Program-made: the position numbers and the translations under genes | The notes under the pieces: generated by a model | Databases searched by the model: none | The model's input: the letters and a program-made list of their open reading frames with translations, nothing else | What the model was told of the DNA's origin: nothing | From: Syntrophomonas wolfei subsp. methylbutyratica | Lineage (GTDB): Bacteria > Bacillota > Syntrophomonadia > Syntrophomonadales > Syntrophomonadaceae | NCBI RefSeq assembly: GCF_001570625.1 | Contig: NZ_BBQT01000003.1 | Coordinates: forward strand, 1 to 64,000 | Reading direction: 5' to 3' | Length of the DNA: 64,000 nt | Shown here: in pieces, positions 59,821-64,000 of the stretch | Layout: every line of letters starts with the position of its first letter | Position numbering within the stretch: the first letter of the stretch is position 1

Positions 59821-60609
59821 ATGAATAATGCAGCAAATAATGGTTATGGAGAACGCTATTATCGGGTTCTGCATGCGGCCAACGACCTCAAGTATTTCTC
59901 TGTAAAAATAAAGGAATCTGATCTGGCTATTGCTGTAGACCGGAAAAGCTACAGCGATAGCCTGCTGTCATTATGCCAACAAGAATTACATGGCGTAAGA
60001 AGGCAGTTGGAAGATTATATTAAGCGGCATCCTGAGTTTATGACCTCTTTTGTTCCCCTCCCGCTTATGCTTGGAGCACCGGAAATTGCCTGTCGTATGG
60101 CTGCCGCCGCCGAAAAGGCAGGAGTTGGTCCCATGGCCGCAGTTGCCGGTGCCATAGCCCAGAGCCTGGGGCAGGCTTTGGAGAATCAGGTTGAGGAAGT
60201 GATGGTGGAAAACGGAGGAGACATATATCTGCGCTCCAAGAGTGACCGGATCATAGCCATATTTGCCGGCAATTCCCCGTTCACTTACAAGATTGGCATT
60301 CGCGTGGAGCCTGGGGAAAGCCCCCTGGGGATTTGCACCTCTTCCGCTACGGTCGGCCCCAGTATTAGCCTGGGAAGAGCTGATGCTGCGGTGATTAAGG
60401 CTTATCCTGCTGAACTGGCCGATGCGGTTGCCACCCAGGCCGGGAATCTGGTGCAAAGCAAGGATGACCTGATAAAAGCGATTGATTATGCCAAAGCTAT
60501 TCAAGGGGTAAGTGGAATATTGCTAATACAGGGCGACAGCATGGCCGCCTGGGGAAAGATTGAGATAATTCCGCTAAAAGGGAGGCAGAAAAATGAAGGT
60601 AGTAAATAA
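59821..60609 (+). CDS. UPF0280 (ApbE-like) protein
   Basis: 262 residues. MAAVAGAIAQSLGQAL, VENGGDIYLRSK, GICTSSATVGPSISLGRADAA and a conserved ADAVATQAGNLV are the UPF0280/COG2122 core, an ApbE-like fold. Genes of this family accompany the DUF39/NIL pair in archaea. ApbE transfers FMN; whether this does is unknown. Overlaps cysK by 17 bases. Confidence 0.85.
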   Translation: MNNAANNGYGERYYRVLHAANDLKYFSVKIKESDLAIAVDRKSYSDSLLSLCQQELHGVRRQLEDYIKRHPEFMTSFVPLPLMLGAPEIACRMAAAAEKAGVGPMAAVAGAIAQSLGQALENQVEEVMVENGGDIYLRSKSDRIIAIFAGNSPFTYKIGIRVEPGESPLGICTSSATVGPSISLGRADAAVIKAYPAELADAVATQAGNLVQSKDDLIKAIDYAKAIQGVSGILLIQGDSMAAWGKIEIIPLKGRQKNEGSK

Positions 60610-61510
60610 TGTACTGGAACTAATCGGAGAGACTCCGGTAATCAAATTGAACCGAATGCATGGGGCTGATCAGGCCGAGGTTTATGTCAAGCTGGAAGGA
60701 TTCAACCCCGGGGGAAGCATAAAAGACCGGCCTGGTCTTTATATGATTGAAAAGGCTGAAGCCCGGGGCCTATTAAAAAAGGACTCAATCATATTGGAAG
60801 CCACCAGCGGTAATACCGGCATTGGACTGGCCATGGCCGCCTCCATCAAAGGATACCGTATTTTGATTGTCATGCCGGAGAACATGAGTGAAGAGAGAAA
60901 AAAGATTTTAAGGGCTTACGGTGCAGAACTCCTGCTAACCCCAGCTGCAGAAGGCATGCCCGGAGCAGTGCGGCGTGCCCGGGAACTGGCCGCTAGTGAA
61001 TCCAGCTATTTTTTGGTTCAACAATTTGAAAACCAGGATAATGCAGAAAGTCATGAAATGACAACGGCTCAAGAAATTTTGCGGCAGATGGAGCATAAAC
61101 TGGATATCCTTATTTGTGGAGTAGGGAGCGGGGGAACCCTGAGTGGAACCGGCAAAGTCTTAAAATCGTCATTACCCGGCATAAAAATCGTTGCGGTTGA
61201 GCCGGCACAATCAGCAGTTTTAAGCGGAAAATCGGCTGGTGTTCACAAAATTCAAGGAATTGGGGCAGGATTTATTCCACCCGTGTTGAATATTGAAATG
61301 GTTGACCAGATAATTCCCGTTAGTGATGAAGATGCCATCGAAACCTGTCGGCAGATAGCAAAAAAGGAAGCTTTGTTACTGGGAATATCATCAGGTGCAG
61401 CAATATTTGCCGCTTTGAACCTGGCCCGGGATATGGACCCGAGCCAAAAAATTCTGGCTATTGCACCCGATGGAGCAGAGAAATATATGTCAACCGAATT
61501 GTTTGACTAG
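60593..61510 (+). CDS. cysK: Cysteine synthase (O-acetylserine sulfhydrylase)
   Basis: 305 residues. PLP lysine in NPGGSIKDRPGLYMIE, TSGNTGIGLAMAA, phosphate loop GVGSGGTLSGTGKVLK, and C-terminal LLGISSGAAIFAAL. Makes cysteine with sulfide. Last gene of the S-box operon by overlap, so sulfide use for cysteine and homocysteine may share control. Confidence 0.95.
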   Translation: MKVVNNVLELIGETPVIKLNRMHGADQAEVYVKLEGFNPGGSIKDRPGLYMIEKAEARGLLKKDSIILEATSGNTGIGLAMAASIKGYRILIVMPENMSEERKKILRAYGAELLLTPAAEGMPGAVRRARELAASESSYFLVQQFENQDNAESHEMTTAQEILRQMEHKLDILICGVGSGGTLSGTGKVLKSSLPGIKIVAVEPAQSAVLSGKSAGVHKIQGIGAGFIPPVLNIEMVDQIIPVSDEDAIETCRQIAKKEALLLGISSGAAIFAALNLARDMDPSQKILAIAPDGAEKYMSTELFD

Positions 61511-61527
61511 AGGAGGAGTTGGGGAGA

Positions 61528-62277
61528 ATGAATCCCGAAGCCGTAGTGAATTATTTAGTAGAATGGTCTCGACAGAAAGTGAGGGATGCAGGTGCCCTGG
61601 GACTTGTTTTAGGGGTGAGCGGTGGAGTTGATTCGGCAGTTGCGGCTATTATTGCCAAGAAAGCATTCCCCGAGAATTGTATGACTTTGTTGTTACCCTG
61701 TGAAAGCGATGTTGTTGATCGTATGGATAGTCAAGCTTTAGTGGAAAAGTTTAATATCCCTTATAGAATTATCGATTTGGATAATGCTTATCATTTGCTA
61801 TCCACCCAGTTTGAATCCTATCTAAAGTTTGAAGGCTTAAAGGGCAAACTGCTGCGGGGTAATATAAAGTCGCGGCTCAGAATGATGGCTCTTTATTATT
61901 CGGCTCAGGCCAGAAACTACCTGGTTTTGGGTACCAGTAACAAAAGTGAACTTTACGTAGGCTATTCAACCAAGTACGGAGATGCTGGGGTTGACCTCCA
62001 GTTGTTAGGGGATTTACTAAAAAGGGAAGTATACGAACTGGCACAGTTTTTGGATGTTCCAGAAAGCATAATTAATAAACCGCCCTCTGGTGGCTTATGG
62101 TCAGGACAGACGGATGAAGGGGAAATGGGCTTAACCTACGAAGAACTGGATAATTATCTGGCAAGCGGTGAAGGAAGCCTTGAAGTTATTAATAAAATCG
62201 AGGGCATGATGGCTGGCAGCCTGCATAAGCGTAATATGCCCCCGGTGGCTATTATCTTTCCTGAATTAAGAGATTAG
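61528..62277 (+). CDS. nadE: Ammonia-dependent NAD synthetase
   Basis: 249 residues from ATG 61528 with GGAGGAG upstream (an in-frame TTG is 9 bases earlier). PP-loop LGVSGGVDSAVAA, YLVLGTSNKSELYVGYSTKYGD and PPSGGLWSGQTDEGEMG. No glutaminase domain, so it uses ammonia. Follows cysK at 17 bases. Confidence 0.95.
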   Translation: MNPEAVVNYLVEWSRQKVRDAGALGLVLGVSGGVDSAVAAIIAKKAFPENCMTLLLPCESDVVDRMDSQALVEKFNIPYRIIDLDNAYHLLSTQFESYLKFEGLKGKLLRGNIKSRLRMMALYYSAQARNYLVLGTSNKSELYVGYSTKYGDAGVDLQLLGDLLKREVYELAQFLDVPESIINKPPSGGLWSGQTDEGEMGLTYEELDNYLASGEGSLEVINKIEGMMAGSLHKRNMPPVAIIFPELRD

Positions 62278-62289
62278 GAATTAGTCGTC

Positions 62290-62354
62290 GGATATCAGAC
62301 GTCAGACATCAGAAGGGAAAGTTAGCCATCAATCGTCATTCGTCAGACATCAGC
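62290..62354. repeat. Short direct repeat (family D) after nadE
   Basis: CGTCAGACATCAG occurs at 62300-62312 and 62341-62353, with related ATATCAGAC and ATCAATCGTC around it. The 130-base gap has no gene. Confidence 0.5.
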
Positions 62355-62407
62355 TGGTGCCCCTTGGGACATGGGGGGTAGTTCAAAAGAGCAGGAGGAA
62401 TTAAGAT

Positions 62408-63076
62408 TTGAGTCCTCGCAAGCGTCAAGTAGCTATTCGTATGCTAATTTTCCTGGCGGTATTTTCCTACATCGGATACATCGCCAGTCAGCGATTGCCT
62501 TCCTTTGATTTTTGGGTCATAATGGGCTTCTTTGCCCTTTTTTTTACCTGGACGATAATTGAAACCATTATATACCGGGAACCACAGACCCGGGTAGTGG
62601 AAGACGATGATCAAAGGTCCTATCTTTACCTGCAGCTTTCTTCCATGCTGGTTTTATTCGTTGCTTTGCTAGATTTTCTGGAGTTTAAATGTACCAGAGT
62701 TACTTTATTGGAACCGGGAATAACGATATTGGGCTTTATCTTTTTTATAATATATATAACAGTCCGCTACCAGGCCATTATCCATTTGGGTTCGTATTAT
62801 AATCCCCGGGTAGCACTCTATGAAGAACATAGTCTGGTTAAAGAGGGACCTTACCGAAAAATCAGGCATCCCTTTTACCTAAGCGCCTTGCTTAGTGTTT
62901 TATCCCTCTCTTGCATCTTCAATTCCGGAGCGGCTCTTTTATTAACTGTGCTTGCAGTTATTCCGGCCATAGTCTATCGTATTAATATAGAGGAAGAATT
63001 CCTCCTGGAGCATTTTGGTGAAGAATATAAGCAATATATGGAACAAAGCAGTAGGATAATTCCAGGAATATGGTAA
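62408..63076 (+). CDS. Isoprenylcysteine carboxyl methyltransferase-like membrane protein
   Basis: 222 residues, TTG start after GGAGGAATTAA. Five or so spans (FLAVFSYIGYIASQRL; FWVIMGFFALFFTWTII; VLFVALLDFLEF; ILGFIFFIIYI; ALLSVLSLSCIF). The methyltransferase motif GPYRKIRHPFYLS and the C-terminal EEEFLLEHFGEEYKQYM match ICMT/PEMT-type enzymes. The substrate in bacteria is unknown. Confidence 0.85.
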   Translation: MSPRKRQVAIRMLIFLAVFSYIGYIASQRLPSFDFWVIMGFFALFFTWTIIETIIYREPQTRVVEDDDQRSYLYLQLSSMLVLFVALLDFLEFKCTRVTLLEPGITILGFIFFIIYITVRYQAIIHLGSYYNPRVALYEEHSLVKEGPYRKIRHPFYLSALLSVLSLSCIFNSGAALLLTVLAVIPAIVYRINIEEEFLLEHFGEEYKQYMEQSSRIIPGIW

Positions 63077-63168
63077 ATAAACAGATGTCCCCTTTGTTTA
63101 AGCAATCGAGAAGCTTATCAAGCACAGACCTTAAGAAGGGGGATTAGACCAATAGGGGGGAAAAGATA

Positions 63169-63924
63169 ATGGCAGGACACTCCAAATGGGCTAATATCAA
63201 GCATAAAAAAGCCCGCTCGGATGAAAAAAGAGGAAAAGAGTTTACCAAGATAGCTAAAGAGATTACTATCGCAGTGCGTAGTGGTGGTAGCGGAGATCCT
63301 GAGGCCAATTCCAAATTGAAGCTGGCTATACAAAAAGCCAAGGCTATAAATATGCCTAATGAGAACATCAATCGCGCGGTTAAGAAAGGTACCGGAGAAA
63401 TTGACAGCGAGACCATCGAAGAAATAATATATGAAGGCTATGCCCCCGGGGGAATAGCGGTAATGTTAGAAATTGCTACCGATAATCGCAACCGAACTGC
63501 TTCGGAAATCAGGCATCTTTTTTCCAAAAACAACGGGAATCTTGGTGAGAGTGGTTGTGTAGCCTGGATGTTCAAACGAGTAGGCTTAATTAGCATAAAA
63601 AAGGATAAGCTGAACCTGGATGAAGAAGAATTTATGCTAATGGTATTGGAGGCAGGTGCCGAGGACGTCAGGGAGGAAGATGAGGAATATGAAGTCTTGA
63701 CTTTACCGGAAAGCTTTATGCAGGTAAAGGAAGCGATGGAAGAGGAAAATCTTCCCATAGAAGAGGCCGATATAGTAATGCTGCCGGAAAATACGGTTGA
63801 TATCACTGATGTTGATATGGCGGGAAAAATCATCAAACTCATTGAGCTTTTGGAAGATCACGATGATGTACAAAATGTCTACACCAATATGTCTATTCCT
63901 GATGAAATAATTACCGCACTCTAG
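63169..63924 (+). CDS. yebC: YebC/PmpR-family protein
   Basis: 251 residues, AGGGGGG upstream. AGHSKWANIKHKKARSDEKRGKEFTKIAKEI, then GGDP-type SGDPEANSKLKLAIQKAKAINMPNENI and YEGYAPGGIAVMLEIATDNRNRT. The TACO1/YebC family promotes translation of stall-prone messages or acts as a DNA-binding regulator; the name alone does not decide. Confidence 0.96.
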   Translation: MAGHSKWANIKHKKARSDEKRGKEFTKIAKEITIAVRSGGSGDPEANSKLKLAIQKAKAINMPNENINRAVKKGTGEIDSETIEEIIYEGYAPGGIAVMLEIATDNRNRTASEIRHLFSKNNGNLGESGCVAWMFKRVGLISIKKDKLNLDEEEFMLMVLEAGAEDVREEDEEYEVLTLPESFMQVKEAMEEENLPIEEADIVMLPENTVDITDVDMAGKIIKLIELLEDHDDVQNVYTNMSIPDEIITAL

Positions 63925-63982
63925 GTGTCAAGGGGGTCCTTTTGACACCCTCCCCGTCCCTTACTCTTTACTTTTCTTACTA
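63925..63982. repeat. REP-like family C (reversed) followed by family B repeat
   Basis: GTGTCAAGGGGGTCCTTTTG then ACACC pairs end to end (GTGTCAA with TTGACAC) and can terminate yebC transcription; it is followed by TCCCTTACTCTTTACTTTTC and TTACTA, the family B motif. Confidence 0.6.
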
Positions 63983-64000
63983 CCCTGCATGGCCGGGAGC

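Noticed and set aside
1-64000. CRISPR arrays, rRNA and tRNA genes
   Set aside because: No regularly spaced direct-repeat array, rRNA sequence or tRNA cloverleaf was recognised; the repeats seen are dispersed or simple tandem units.

Overview
The window reads like a low-to-mid GC Gram-positive anaerobe of the Syntrophomonas type. The evidence is the ylxM-ffh-rpsP-rimM-trmD-rplS-ylqF-rnhB-ylqG-ylqH-yraN order typical of Firmicutes, a full butyrate-type beta-oxidation operon with a CoA-transferase under an apparent sigma-54 promoter, an S-box methionine operon, DegV, YebC and an ylxM/KH pair. The genus is inferred from gene content and was not checked against a database.

Layout. 1-0.8 kb: right end of an IS21-family element abutting a gene remnant. 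0.8-2.5 kb: a secreted protein and DegV, both leftward. 2.9-10.6 kb: SRP, ribosome and tRNA modification genes, then a CapA-like protein and a Cys-rich Mop-like protein. 10.8-20.2 kb: an enhancer-binding protein (CBS-PAS-PAS-AAA-HTH), a regulatory gap with three matching TGTTGC-N6-GCAACA sites and a consensus -24/-12 promoter, then thiolase, 3-hydroxyacyl-CoA dehydrogenase, crotonase, acyl-CoA dehydrogenase and both CoA-transferase subunits. 20.5-28.2 kb: an MBL-fold protein, an old-yellow-enzyme type Fe-S flavoprotein, rnhB, ylqG/ylqH-like genes, yraN and folD. 28.5-31.4 kb: FecCD/ABC pair with a TiaS-like protein. 31.4-36.1 kb: a GGDEF/HD-GYP protein and a UbiB-family kinase.

36.5-50.6 kb is the most unusual block. 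It is a chemosensory gene set (HEAT-repeat protein, CheR, CheY, CheA with two HPt domains, ParA, TPR-like protein, lidless Hsp70, soluble double-MCP receptor, triple-CheW protein, CheB, CheY, two CheX) with no transmembrane receptor and no flagellar genes inside it. The receptor gene is broken twice in this sequence: by an A7 tract next to its start codon and by a 19-bp tandem duplication in the middle. Both are potentially reversible or recodable.

50.6-54.4 kb: a scrap region (31-codon membrane peptide, gamma-carbonic anhydrase, recombinase and comM fragments, a MazEF-like pair) and comM. 54.5-63.9 kb: a small membrane protein, TatA, then a SAM-I riboswitch ahead of metH, a DUF39 homocysteine-biosynthesis protein, an NIL/ferredoxin protein, a UPF0280 protein and cysK (a sulfide-to-homocysteine-to-methionine route like that of methanogens), followed by nadE, an ICMT-like membrane protein and yebC.

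Several dispersed intergenic repeat families (called A, B, C and D here) punctuate the gaps. All coordinates and start choices come from reading the sequence; family assignments come from motif recognition without searches.
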